From an uncultured Nioella sp. (GTDB taxonomy: Bacteria; Pseudomonadota; Alphaproteobacteria; Rhodobacterales; Rhodobacteraceae): DNA of 64,000 bases. The stretch covers positions 124,001-188,000 of the forward strand of contig CANLZL010000003.1 in the NCBI GenBank assembly GCA_947495575.1. Reading direction: 5' to 3'. The number at the start of each line of letters is the position of its first letter. Position 1 is the first letter of the stretch. The notes beneath the pieces were generated by a model. It was not told the DNA's origin and did not search any database. It saw only the letters and a list, made by a program, of their open reading frames with translations. This document shows, piece after piece, positions 35,810 to 44,598 of the stretch. The position numbers and the translations under genes are program-made.

Positions 35810-37168
35810 TCACTCAGCCGCCAATACGGCGTCTTTGTCCAAGCCCAGTTTGACGATTTTTTCGTTCAGAGTACGCCTGCCGATGCCAAGCGCCTCAGCG
35901 ACCGCATCCATGCGTCCTTCATGCGCCCGAATGGCCTTGGCAATCAGTTCACGTTCAAAAACCGCGACCGCTTCTCGCAGTGTGTCGGGAACATCTTCTG
36001 CCGGTGCGTCGGTGCGCAACGCTTGCGAAACCGAGCCGCCGCCACGTCTGGCCTGCAAGACCCGCCGTTCGGCCACCGTACGCAATTCGCGAACATTGCC
36101 GGGCCAGTCATGTGCCAGCAATGCGGTAACATCTTCGTGCGACATGTCCGGCAAGGACACTTCATAAACTCGCGCATATTCGGCTGTGAAATAGGTGAAA
36201 AGCATTGACAAATCATCCCTACGCGCGCGCAGCGACGGCAGATCAATGACCATTGTGTTGATACGATACAGAAGGTCTTGGCGAAGGCGGCCTTCGGCAA
36301 CGGCCGCGCCCGGGTCTTCATTTGTGGCAGACAGGATCCTGACATCGACGCGAACAGGTTTATCTGCTCCAAGAGGAGTGACCTGCCCATCCTCGATCAC
36401 GCGCAATAGCTTTGCCTGAACCGGCAGGGGGCAGGTGCAAACCTCGTCCAGGAACACAGTCCCTCCATCCGCGGAGACAAGCGCGCCAGCGCTCTTCCCC
36501 TTTATGCCAAACATCTCAATTTCAAACCGATCCTCGGGCAAGGCAGCACAATTCAAGGCCATGAACGGGGCAGAGGCGCGCGCGCCCAGATCATGCAGGG
36601 CTCGGGCCACCAGTTCTTTTCCTGTTCCGGTCTCACCTTGTAGCAAGATGGAGACATCGGTATCGGCCAGATCCACAACATCCTTACGCAGTTGCTGAAT
36701 TGCAGGGGTTTGCCCCACCAAGACCCGGTCAAGGCCTGACAGCCGAGCAAGTCGATCCTTCAGCCGTTCGGCGTCTTGTGCCATGCGGTGCTGACGGGCA
36801 GCATGGTCCAATATGCGCAGCAACCGGCGCGGGTCATATGGTTTTTCAACAAAGCTATACGCGCCGTTCTGAATGGCCTGCACCGCTGTCGGAATGTCTC
36901 CGTGGGCTGAGATCAGAACAAGCGGCGGGGCGGACTGAGGGTCCAATTCCGATAGCAGGTCCAGCCCGCTCATACCCGGCATCCTGACATCGGAAAGGAT
37001 TACGTCAGGCTGAATGTCGGCGAGCAGATCAATGACGCCTGTTGCCCGCGGCAATGCATCAGCACGCCAACCAGCTGCCTCCAACAAATCCACCAGCGAC
37101 GCCCGCATGGATTTATCGTCATCGACGATCAAAACCGAAAAGGCCTGTTGGATCGGAGGGCTTGTCAT
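35810..37168 (-). CDS. dctD: DctD/NtrC-like response regulator lacking the GAFTGA motif
   Basis: A 452-residue regulator: receiver domain (VDDDKSM, phospho-Asp in ILSDVRMPG, EKPYDP), AAA+ domain (Walker A GETGTGKE, Walker B GGTVFLDEV) and a C-terminal Fis-type helix-turn-helix (IGRRTLNEKIVKLG). Where the family has the sigma-54-contacting GAFTGA loop, the sequence runs MFGIKGKSAGALVSADGG: the loop is deleted. Regulators of this shape cannot be expected to remodel sigma-54 polymerase; R. capsulatus NtrC is a known GAFTGA-less example that works with the main sigma factor. It overlaps the sensor gene by 4 bases and probably controls the nearby TRAP operon. Confidence 0.88.
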   Translation of the reverse strand: MTSPPIQQAFSVLIVDDDKSMRASLVDLLEAAGWRADALPRATGVIDLLADIQPDVILSDVRMPGMSGLDLLSELDPQSAPPLVLISAHGDIPTAVQAIQNGAYSFVEKPYDPRRLLRILDHAARQHRMAQDAERLKDRLARLSGLDRVLVGQTPAIQQLRKDVVDLADTDVSILLQGETGTGKELVARALHDLGARASAPFMALNCAALPEDRFEIEMFGIKGKSAGALVSADGGTVFLDEVCTCPLPVQAKLLRVIEDGQVTPLGADKPVRVDVRILSATNEDPGAAVAEGRLRQDLLYRINTMVIDLPSLRARRDDLSMLFTYFTAEYARVYEVSLPDMSHEDVTALLAHDWPGNVRELRTVAERRVLQARRGGGSVSQALRTDAPAEDVPDTLREAVAVFERELIAKAIRAHEGRMDAVAEALGIGRRTLNEKIVKLGLDKDAVLAAE

Positions 37169-38889
37169 TCTGCTGCCTCGCTTTGGGCATCTGCCAATGG
37201 AATCTCAACACGAAAAACCGCCCCGCCCCCTGCGCGGTTATGGGCCTGCATCGTGCCTTGATGCTCTTTCACGATGCCCGCCGAAATCGCCAAACCTAAC
37301 CCCATGCCATGACCAGATTCACGGCTGGTCACGAAAGGTTCTTGTAGGTCAGTGAGGGTGGCCTCGCCCAAACCATGTCCGCGATCGGCAACTTCAAACC
37401 ACGCCATGTCCGAGGTCGCCTGGACACGCACTGTCAGGTCACGGCCGCCGTGATCTTCCATTGCATCCACTGCGTTCCTGAGAAGGTTGATCATAACTTG
37501 CTCGATCCGCAGTTTGTTGCCCTGGATAAAAATTGGATGGTCTGCCATTTCATTATGAACAGTAATTTCCGCGACCTGAAAATTGGCTGCCATTAAACCC
37601 AACGCTTCGGACATCGCTTTACGCAATTCAACCGGTTCCATTTTGTCTTCACCTGGGTTGGAGAAGAACTTGAGCTGTCGGGTGATCGCTTCCATCCGAT
37701 CAACTAGCCCGGTCAAACGGGACACAACCTTCACTCCCCCCCCCATCTCAGCGGCCGCCAAGTGATTTCGCATTGCCGTAATGGGCTGACCAAGCTCATG
37801 GGTGACCGAGGCTGAGATTTCGCCCAACGCCGCCAGCCGGCTGGCCCGGGCCAATTCATCGCGGGTGCGATCAAGGCGTCGTTCTGCGGTTTTCCTGTCC
37901 TCGATCTCAACTGCCAGCCGTTCATTTGCGCGGCGCAATTCTGCTTCTTCGGCTTCCGACCGCCTAAGTGCGGCGCGGATCAGCGCAGTACGTCGCATCA
38001 GGACGATCAACAACAACCCACCAAAGACGGCGACCGCGATCACAGTGGCAAGCCAGCTGCGCGTGACAACCGGCGTTTCACTGGCAAAGTAATGCAGGCG
38101 CCAACCATGCGGCAAATCCCCGGTTTCAAGGTGAATGACCTCTTGGCCGCCAATCGTGGCCCGACGTTCACCCCGGTCTTGCCAATTCAGCTGGCTCAAG
38201 TCCTGTCCGCTGAACTGCCGGGCCTGGGCAATGTCTTCGCGTTGTTGGTCGCTGAGTGGGCCAAGAGTTCGATACCGCCAGCTTGGGTCAGAGGCCAGCA
38301 ACACAACACCATCGGCGTTCACCAACAAGACTTGCTCACCGCCGTCGCGCCAGTTGCCTTCAAGCTCAGTCAAATCGATCTTGATGGCAATGACGCCCAA
38401 CCTTTCACCAAGGTCCGACATCACTCCGTCGGCAATGAAATAGCCGGGCAACCCCGTGGTCGCTCCGATCCCGTAGAACCGGCCCTGCTGGCCATCCATG
38501 GCCTCCTGAAAATACGGACGGAACCCGTAATTCTGACCTACAAAACTCCGCCCCGTACCGGCGTTGGACGCTGAAATCGTAAGTCCAGTGTCGTCCATCA
38601 GATAGATTGCGTCCAGCCCAGCTTGGTCTGTGAACGTCGCCAGGCGATTATCAAGAAGCGCCGTTTCACCACCATGGGCCGTGTCTATGACAAACGGGTC
38701 ACGGGACAAAACGAAGGTGAGGTGGGAAAACCGATTTAGCTGCGCGACGACGGTACTTCTATAGAGGGACAGCCGCCCTTCGGCCCGTGTCATTTCATCG
38801 GACCAGAAATACCGGTAAGAGGCGAAATAGGCACCCATTGCCATGGCAAGAAACAGCGCAAGCCCTGCGATCCATCGCCATAGGTTCAT
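37165..38889 (-). CDS. dctB: DctB-like sensor histidine kinase
   Basis: A 574-residue inner-membrane kinase: an N-terminal helix, a periplasmic double-Cache-like sensor (about 35-280), a second helix (VTRSWLATVIAVAVFGGLLLIVL, seen as LATVIAVAVFGGLLLI), a coiled coil, then HisKA with the phospho-His in VTHELGQPI and the ATPase domain with NLLRNAVDAMED and GHGMGLGLAIS. ATG 38889 is chosen because GGGAGG precedes it. It should sense a carboxylate outside the membrane and phosphorylate the overlapping response regulator. Confidence 0.92.
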   Translation of the reverse strand: MNLWRWIAGLALFLAMAMGAYFASYRYFWSDEMTRAEGRLSLYRSTVVAQLNRFSHLTFVLSRDPFVIDTAHGGETALLDNRLATFTDQAGLDAIYLMDDTGLTISASNAGTGRSFVGQNYGFRPYFQEAMDGQQGRFYGIGATTGLPGYFIADGVMSDLGERLGVIAIKIDLTELEGNWRDGGEQVLLVNADGVVLLASDPSWRYRTLGPLSDQQREDIAQARQFSGQDLSQLNWQDRGERRATIGGQEVIHLETGDLPHGWRLHYFASETPVVTRSWLATVIAVAVFGGLLLIVLMRRTALIRAALRRSEAEEAELRRANERLAVEIEDRKTAERRLDRTRDELARASRLAALGEISASVTHELGQPITAMRNHLAAAEMGGGVKVVSRLTGLVDRMEAITRQLKFFSNPGEDKMEPVELRKAMSEALGLMAANFQVAEITVHNEMADHPIFIQGNKLRIEQVMINLLRNAVDAMEDHGGRDLTVRVQATSDMAWFEVADRGHGLGEATLTDLQEPFVTSRESGHGMGLGLAISAGIVKEHQGTMQAHNRAGGGAVFRVEIPLADAQSEAAE

Positions 38890-38958
38890 TTCGTCGCCTC
38901 CCAACACCGAAAACCCGGTGCTTCAAAGGCTTAGCCAAATCGGGAAGAATTGCAAATT

Positions 38959-39249
38959 CTAGTGGTCAGGCAGAGGCAGGCAGCCGGGCAATCCGGCAGG
39001 TAAAACCGCAATGGCACCCGCCGCGTAGAGGCGGCTGGCAAGATCGGGCAACTGGCTTTCCAAAGTAATGCTCAAAGGTGTGGCCGCAAGGATTGATATG
39101 TCATTTGGCAAATTGTTCATCAACCCATGACCCGGGAACAATACGACGGCGCCCGGTGCGGCGTCGGTGAAGCGCATGACAAGCAGCAACACTGCGATCC
39201 AACCCAGAAACAATATCGGCAATGCCAGAAATATTCGCCTAGTAGTCAT
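38959..39249 (-). CDS. Small membrane-anchored hypothetical protein
   Basis: A 96-residue protein with one N-terminal helix (RIFLALPILFLGWIAVLLLVM) and a short periplasmic part with VVLFPGHGLM. ATG 39249 is used; a TTG at 39261 is possible. Its start lies inside the end of the preceding gene (11-base overlap). No family was recognised. It is the last gene of the FAD-oxidase membrane operon. Confidence 0.6.
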   Translation of the reverse strand: MTTRRIFLALPILFLGWIAVLLLVMRFTDAAPGAVVLFPGHGLMNNLPNDISILAATPLSITLESQLPDLASRLYAAGAIAVLPAGLPGCLPLPDH

Positions 39250-40291
39250 GGATGTGCTCAAGCCGTAAACCTACCGCATCCAGGCCGCGCAACCGTTCGG
39301 CCAGAGACTGCACAGGGACCATGATCAGGTGGCGGTAATCATCATATCCCTGGCGCGGAAAAGACAAGAATGCGTCCTGCGCCACAAGGTTGGGCGAGAT
39401 GGCTGTAAACATGATGTCATCGTTGCCAGCGATCTCGACAAACTCGACGCCTTGTGCAGCCAAGTCTGCCATCATCCCTGTCAGTTCCCGATACCGTGGT
39501 GTTTCAATCACAATCCCGCCGGCCTGCGTTCCGACCACTTCAATTCCAGCAAGGTCGGTCAACTCTTGTTCCGTCAGGCCTGTTACGATCATCCGCAATC
39601 GTAATTCGTCAAACCCAACGCCAGCGACGGCATTCGCTATGACACTAGCATATGCTGCTTTGACCCTGTTCTCGACACCAAGAGCAAAGGCTCGTTCACG
39701 GCTTCGTAGGGACGGTGTTGCCGCAAGTTCCAGTGCCGCTGCATCACTTTCGAAGTCCCAGTTATACCACGGAACCTGCTGTAAAAACGCTGCGTAACCA
39801 CGCGCCTGACCCGCCGATAAGTCGTCCAACGGATCTCTTTCGCCTCCGCGTAGCCACGTGAAAGCGCGCCCGATGGTCTCCTCATATGCGGCCTTCATCA
39901 ACAGCTCGGCCGTGAAACTAACCCCGATGACATAGACCATCTGACGCGTCTCAAAATCCGCACCGCCATGCTGGCCTGCCATCTCTGAAAACGCACACAA
40001 CGACGTCCAATAACTGGTGATTGCGCGTAAAAAACCAAACTCATGCGGATCGCCAGTGGCAATCACTTCGGCATAGTCGTCATAAGCATGCACAATGTGC
40101 CATTCGGGGTAGGTCAACAGCGTTCTGGATTCGAGGCGATGGTCTTCGTCTGGCAATACGGGCGTATAGTCAGAGGTCAGGACGTCTCCGCGACAGGCGA
40201 TTTCGACATAGATCACCGGTGCAAGCAATCCAAGGATCAGAACCAACACCAAAGCGATAATTCGCTTGGCCCATCGCCACAAAAATCGCAT
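39239..40291 (-). CDS. Membrane-anchored conserved hypothetical protein
   Basis: A 350-residue protein with one N-terminal helix (IIALVLVLILGLLAPVIYVEIAC) and a large periplasmic domain. Notable segments: TYPEWHIVHAYDDYAEV, SYWTSLCAFSEMAGQHGG, QQVPWYNWDFESD. No catalytic signature was recognised. It overlaps the four-helix protein gene by 1 base and the small membrane protein gene by 11 bases, so the group is translated together. Confidence 0.75.
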   Translation of the reverse strand: MRFLWRWAKRIIALVLVLILGLLAPVIYVEIACRGDVLTSDYTPVLPDEDHRLESRTLLTYPEWHIVHAYDDYAEVIATGDPHEFGFLRAITSYWTSLCAFSEMAGQHGGADFETRQMVYVIGVSFTAELLMKAAYEETIGRAFTWLRGGERDPLDDLSAGQARGYAAFLQQVPWYNWDFESDAAALELAATPSLRSRERAFALGVENRVKAAYASVIANAVAGVGFDELRLRMIVTGLTEQELTDLAGIEVVGTQAGGIVIETPRYRELTGMMADLAAQGVEFVEIAGNDDIMFTAISPNLVAQDAFLSFPRQGYDDYRHLIMVPVQSLAERLRGLDAVGLRLEHIHDY

Positions 40292-40695
40292 CAGTTGCGG
40301 TCCAACCTAAGGCCCGCCCAAAGGGCAAATCCACCCAGGGCCAAATGGGGCAAATTGGCGAATACACGCGGCATGGTCATCGACATGCCAAGGCTTTCAT
40401 TCGTGAAGATGCCAAGGTCGAGATACCCGTAGCCAGTAAAGAACCCAAAGACTCCATCGCCAAGGTAGGCCGCGCCAAAAAGCAAAAGGAAGCTACGCGC
40501 AGCACGAGATGAAATAATGCCCGAGGCGAGTGCCCAAAAGGCCGACACAACATGCAGCGCATCGTCGAAAATATCCAATTCAAAGATGCCAAAGGCCAAC
40601 CCGTTTTCATCGGTCAAACCGGGGATATAGTTCAACGAAGCGGCCACCATGAGTGCCACAAAGTAAAAGACACATATCTTTCGGATCGTGTTCAT
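40291..40695 (-). CDS. Four-helix membrane protein, hypothetical
   Basis: A 134-residue protein with four predicted helices. The arrangement DDALHVVSAFWALASG in helix 2 and ANLPHLALGGFALWAGL in helix 4, each with a His, recalls small DUF4383-like or DoxX-like membrane proteins. The two histidines could bind a cofactor or proton. It overlaps the FAD oxidase gene by 4 bases and the next gene by 1. Confidence 0.7.
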   Translation of the reverse strand: MNTIRKICVFYFVALMVAASLNYIPGLTDENGLAFGIFELDIFDDALHVVSAFWALASGIISSRAARSFLLLFGAAYLGDGVFGFFTGYGYLDLGIFTNESLGMSMTMPRVFANLPHLALGGFALWAGLRLDRN

Positions 40696-42176
40696 AGGTC
40701 CTCCAAATAGATGTCCCAGAGATTGTTACGGAAGATAAGGTCGCGGTCCATCTCTCGTTTGGCCGCCGCAAACTCAGCTGCGCGCGGATAGGTTGCTAGC
40801 AATTGGTCGACGGTCGGATGTGGCCGGTACGGTAGGTAGTAGCTCGCGCCAATCTCAATCATGCGATCAACAAGGTCTCGCGTCATGCGAGCCATATCTG
40901 CTTCGGCTCTTGGTGTCATTTCCTGACTAAAGCTCATGACGGCTGCAATTCGGTCAACAGGAGCATAGGACAGCCAGCTTTCACTATCCTGTGCCACGTA
41001 GCGCAATGTGACGTTCAGAAACTCCTGGTAAGACGATGGAATAACCTCCCGACAGGCCACTAGAAAATCACCAAACCGATCAGGAGCAACAAAGTATTCG
41101 TGCAGAATATCTGTCCGGTGGGGATTACGATCATCCAAGGTGACAACCGGCTCATTGATCAAGCTGTTCCGGGTGGCCGGACCGTCGCCCAGGGCGGGGC
41201 CAACCACTGTTTCCGTCCACCACCTGAAGCGCTTCATCGCTTCATTGCCCAGCTGTGCCCGGTAGACATAGCTGGCCGCACGCGACATGAAGCCAGAGCC
41301 AGATGCGGGCGGTATGTCGCTTTGATCCTCACCGGCTCGATAAGTAATCAGCAGGGCCTCTTCAAAGAAATTATCCCGGTCAACATTTAAGCGGCCATAG
41401 GCCATTGGAACATCGCCCGATGTCAACGCGCGGTTAAAGGTGGTCGGAAAATTCTCAGCCGCCATTGTCTCAAACGAAGGGGTCAAACGTTGATTGGCCA
41501 CCATCTGAACATCCATATCGATAATCGCGCCGGTTAATCCGTACCCGCCCATCGTCATATTGAATATCTCTGGGTTTTCAGTTCGCGAACAGCGCACGAC
41601 CTCTCCCGACGGCAAGATGACACGAAATGCCTGGACTGTGGCCCCCATCGGCCCAAACGGAACTGGCCAACCATGGGCGTTAACGCAGAATGTGGCCGCG
41701 ACGCCAAAATCATGATTGGATTGCATTACAGCCGGTGAAAACCCGAGGGGGTCCAGTGCCGCAATAACCTCGGACCATCGCGCGCCGGCATGAACCCGGT
41801 AGAGGCTCCGCCCGCTGTCAATTTCGACCATTCCATTGTCAAACGTGATTGCGTGCCCGTCCCTAGGGATCGCTTGCCCTCCCATCGAATGCCGGGCTGC
41901 TCCGATATTCACCGGACGCCCAGCATCCCGTGCGTCCGCCATCTCTGATCGAATAGCCTCAATTAGGGCGTCGCCGGGGTCTTGTGAAAGAACAATGTGT
42001 CGGTGAATGGGCGTGGCTGACAAACCGCTCGCATCGTTAAGGATTCCGTCGCTTGCCACAGGCATTTGCAATCTGGCACCGTCCAAAACTGGAAGATGTG
42101 GGCCAAGCGTTCGCGCGCCGATCCAGCCAGCCGCGCCACCTGCGCCAAGTAACACCGCACGTCGCGTAATCGCCAT
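40692..42176 (-). CDS. Tat-exported FAD-binding oxidoreductase (aldonolactone-oxidase / DprE1-like, VAO superfamily)
   Basis: A 494-residue protein. A twin-arginine signal (TRRAVLLGAGGAAGWIGA) starts it. The FAD domain has AARHSMGGQAIPRDGHAI, with a His where related oxidases bind FAD covalently, NHDFGVAATFCVNAHGWPVPFGP and MGGYGLTGAIIDMDV. The C-terminal cap ends in ALO-like RFNNLWDIYL-type sequence (here FRNNLWDIYLEDL). It likely oxidises a sugar, lactone or polyprenyl-sugar in the periplasm. ATG 42176 has GGAGGA upstream. It heads a tight four-gene operon with three membrane proteins. Confidence 0.85.
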   Translation of the reverse strand: MAITRRAVLLGAGGAAGWIGARTLGPHLPVLDGARLQMPVASDGILNDASGLSATPIHRHIVLSQDPGDALIEAIRSEMADARDAGRPVNIGAARHSMGGQAIPRDGHAITFDNGMVEIDSGRSLYRVHAGARWSEVIAALDPLGFSPAVMQSNHDFGVAATFCVNAHGWPVPFGPMGATVQAFRVILPSGEVVRCSRTENPEIFNMTMGGYGLTGAIIDMDVQMVANQRLTPSFETMAAENFPTTFNRALTSGDVPMAYGRLNVDRDNFFEEALLITYRAGEDQSDIPPASGSGFMSRAASYVYRAQLGNEAMKRFRWWTETVVGPALGDGPATRNSLINEPVVTLDDRNPHRTDILHEYFVAPDRFGDFLVACREVIPSSYQEFLNVTLRYVAQDSESWLSYAPVDRIAAVMSFSQEMTPRAEADMARMTRDLVDRMIEIGASYYLPYRPHPTVDQLLATYPRAAEFAAAKREMDRDLIFRNNLWDIYLEDL

Positions 42177-42302
42177 GACGTATCCTCCTACCAACCAGCC
42201 GCGATGATAATGCGGTGGTCTTAAATCTATTCAACCAATAGCAGAGTAGATGGAGGTTTCGCAGCCATCTTGCGATGGCAGAATTCCTGACCCAACCGAA
42301 AT

Positions 42303-43487
42303 TCAGGTCATTGCAGCCATAATTCCGCGCAATTCCGCAAGGCCGCGCATCCGCCCAACAAGCGGATAACCCGGCATCATGGGACGGTCTAGGTCAGACA
42401 ACAGCGCCTGCCCATGATCGGGACGCATGGGGATTTGCCAATCGGTCCGACCGTTGGAACGACGTCGCGCTTCTTCATTCATCAGTGCCTGGACTGTAGC
42501 GACCAGATCTGTATTCCCGCCCAGATGCTCGGCCTCAAAAAAGGAATGCCGATCGCCGTCGGACAGCCCCGATCGCATGGTGTTGCGAAGGTGGACGAAG
42601 TGAATATGCGAACCCAAACTTTCAACAAATTCCGTTGGATCGAAGTCCGGTGACACACCAAGCGATCCAGTACAGAACGTAATCCCATTCGCCGGGCTTG
42701 TGACTGCATCGATCAATTCGGAATAGTCCTGAAGGCCCGACATAATCCTCGGCAACCCAAGCAAAGGAAAGGGTGGATCGTCAGGGTGGCAACACAGCCG
42801 AATACCCAAATCTTCTGCGGTTGGAACAATTTCTGACAAGAAATCAAAAAGATGTTGCTTCAAACGCAGTGGCGTAAATCCATCATAAGCCGTCAGCTTT
42901 GCAGCGACATCATCAAGCGTCCAACGATCATTTGCCCCCGGCAAACCAGCCACGATATTTGAAGCCAACCGCGCCCGAGCTTCATTATCCAGTTCTCGCC
43001 AACGTTTGCGTGCGGCGTCTTGCAGAAATTCTGAATAGTCTTCTTCTGCGCCAACACGGTTGAGAAGGAACAGGTCGAAAACAACAAAATCAACCAGATC
43101 AAACCGCATCGCCGTTCCGCCGTTTGCCAAGGGCGCGGCAAGCCGAGTACGTGTCCAATCAAGGACAGGCATAAAGTTGTAACACACGACTCTGAGCCCG
43201 TGTTCGGCAAGGTTTTGCAGGCTCTGTCGATACGCCTCTATATGGGCTTTGTAGTCACCAGTTTGGGTTTTTATGTCCTCAGAAACCGGAAGGCTTTCCA
43301 CGACGTCCCAAGTCAGGGGTTTTGTGGCCTCTATCATTGCTTTGCGAAGGGCTATTTCCTCGCGGTCCCACACTTCACCTGTCGGGATGTGATGCAGGGC
43401 CGAGACAATACCCTCGGCCCCGGTTTGGCGCACCTCAGGCAGTGTGATTTCATCTGCTGGACCGAACCAGCGCCAGGTTTGCCGCAT
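42303..43487 (-). CDS. uxuA: Mannonate dehydratase
   Basis: A 394-residue UxuA. Features: MRQTWRWFGPAD start, GLRVVCYNFMPVLDWTRT, the metal-site CCHPDDPP, FCTGSLGVSP, HFVHLRN and IPMRPDHGQALLSD. ATG 43487 is used; GTG 43490 is also possible. It converts D-mannonate to 2-keto-3-deoxygluconate. It is the last gene of the minus-strand transporter/Gfo group and completes the UxaC-UxuB-UxuA route encoded on both sides of the operator region at 51150. Confidence 0.95.
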   Translation of the reverse strand: MRQTWRWFGPADEITLPEVRQTGAEGIVSALHHIPTGEVWDREEIALRKAMIEATKPLTWDVVESLPVSEDIKTQTGDYKAHIEAYRQSLQNLAEHGLRVVCYNFMPVLDWTRTRLAAPLANGGTAMRFDLVDFVVFDLFLLNRVGAEEDYSEFLQDAARKRWRELDNEARARLASNIVAGLPGANDRWTLDDVAAKLTAYDGFTPLRLKQHLFDFLSEIVPTAEDLGIRLCCHPDDPPFPLLGLPRIMSGLQDYSELIDAVTSPANGITFCTGSLGVSPDFDPTEFVESLGSHIHFVHLRNTMRSGLSDGDRHSFFEAEHLGGNTDLVATVQALMNEEARRRSNGRTDWQIPMRPDHGQALLSDLDRPMMPGYPLVGRMRGLAELRGIMAAMT

Positions 43488-43499
43488 CACAATCTACCC

Positions 43500-44579
43500 T
43501 TAGTCCATCCGCAATGTACGAGTGGTTTCCGTGTCAAACAGGTGAATTTCGCCTGGCTCTGGAATGACCGAAATGGTCTGGCCCAGTTCGACGTCTGTTT
43601 GCCCCGGCAAATGCAATGTCATAGCGCTGCCGCCTCCCAGGCTGCCATACAGGTAGCTTTCACCGCCCAATTGCTCAACACTTCGGACAGATACCTTTAC
43701 CCCGCCATCAGCGACTTGCTGCATGTGGTTAGGTCGGATGCCAAGCGTCACCGCTTCGCCTGGGCGTTGCGCATATCCAGTGGCTGGCAAAGCCAAGGTT
43801 TCGCCGGTCTCCAGTTCCAAAACTTCGCGATTGTCCGCGGATACATTGCCAGAGATGAAATTCATCTTGGGCGATCCGATAAAGCCCGCGACAAAGATGT
43901 TGTCGGGACGGTTATAAAGATCCAGTGGGCGGCCAAACTGCTCCAGTTCACCAAGGCGCAAGACAGCGATCTTATCCGCCATAGTCATCGCCTCGACCTG
44001 ATCATGGGTCACATAGATCATGGTATTGCCCAGTCGGCGGTGCAGAGCGGCAATCTCTCCACGCATATCCACGCGCAGCTCCGCATCAAGGTTCGACAAG
44101 GGCTCATCGAAAAGAAAGACGCGCGGTTCACGGACAACCGCGCGACCGATAGCAACCCGTTGCCGCTGCCCCCCGGACAGGTCCTTTGGGCGACGATCCA
44201 AGAGCATGTCGATTTGCAGCATCTTGGCGACGCCATCGACCTTCTCATTGATCTCGGCGCGGGGCGTGTTGATGTTTTCCAACCCAAAGGAAAGGTTCTG
44301 GCGCACGGTCATATGTGGATAGAGCGCGTAGCTTTGGAACACCATCGCCAGCCCGCGATCGGCGGCAGGGATCGAGTTCACAACCTCTCCACCAATGACA
44401 ATGTCCCCATCCGTGATGGGCTCCAGTCCAGAAATCATACGCAGCAAAGTTGATTTCCCGCACCCCGACGGTCCAACAAACACGCAAAATTCGCCATGTT
44501 GGATATCAAGATCAATGCCCTTGATCACCTCGACCACGCCATAAGACTTGCGGGCCTGTTTCAGTTCGATACTTGCCAT
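43500..44579 (-). CDS. Sugar ABC transporter ATP-binding protein (MalK/UgpC type)
   Basis: A 359-residue ATPase with Walker A GPSGCGKST, signature LSGGQRQRVA, Walker B VFLFDEPLSNLD, H-loop YVTHDQ and a C-terminal TOBE domain. It is close in design to the ATPase at 18895 but is a separate copy. It powers the permeases encoded directly upstream and lies 13 bases before uxuA. Confidence 0.93.
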   Translation of the reverse strand: MASIELKQARKSYGVVEVIKGIDLDIQHGEFCVFVGPSGCGKSTLLRMISGLEPITDGDIVIGGEVVNSIPAADRGLAMVFQSYALYPHMTVRQNLSFGLENINTPRAEINEKVDGVAKMLQIDMLLDRRPKDLSGGQRQRVAIGRAVVREPRVFLFDEPLSNLDAELRVDMRGEIAALHRRLGNTMIYVTHDQVEAMTMADKIAVLRLGELEQFGRPLDLYNRPDNIFVAGFIGSPKMNFISGNVSADNREVLELETGETLALPATGYAQRPGEAVTLGIRPNHMQQVADGGVKVSVRSVEQLGGESYLYGSLGGGSAMTLHLPGQTDVELGQTISVIPEPGEIHLFDTETTRTLRMD

Positions 44580-44598
44580 ATCAATTATCCTTTCGCGC

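Noticed and set aside
42264-42279. GCCATC/GATGGC hairpin after uxuA
   Set aside because: Short stem and no U-run on the minus strand; not convincing as a terminator.
43200-44453. 417-codon plus-strand frame opposite the ABC ATPase and uxuA genes
   Set aside because: It spans two well-supported genes on the other strand and has no recognisable motif.
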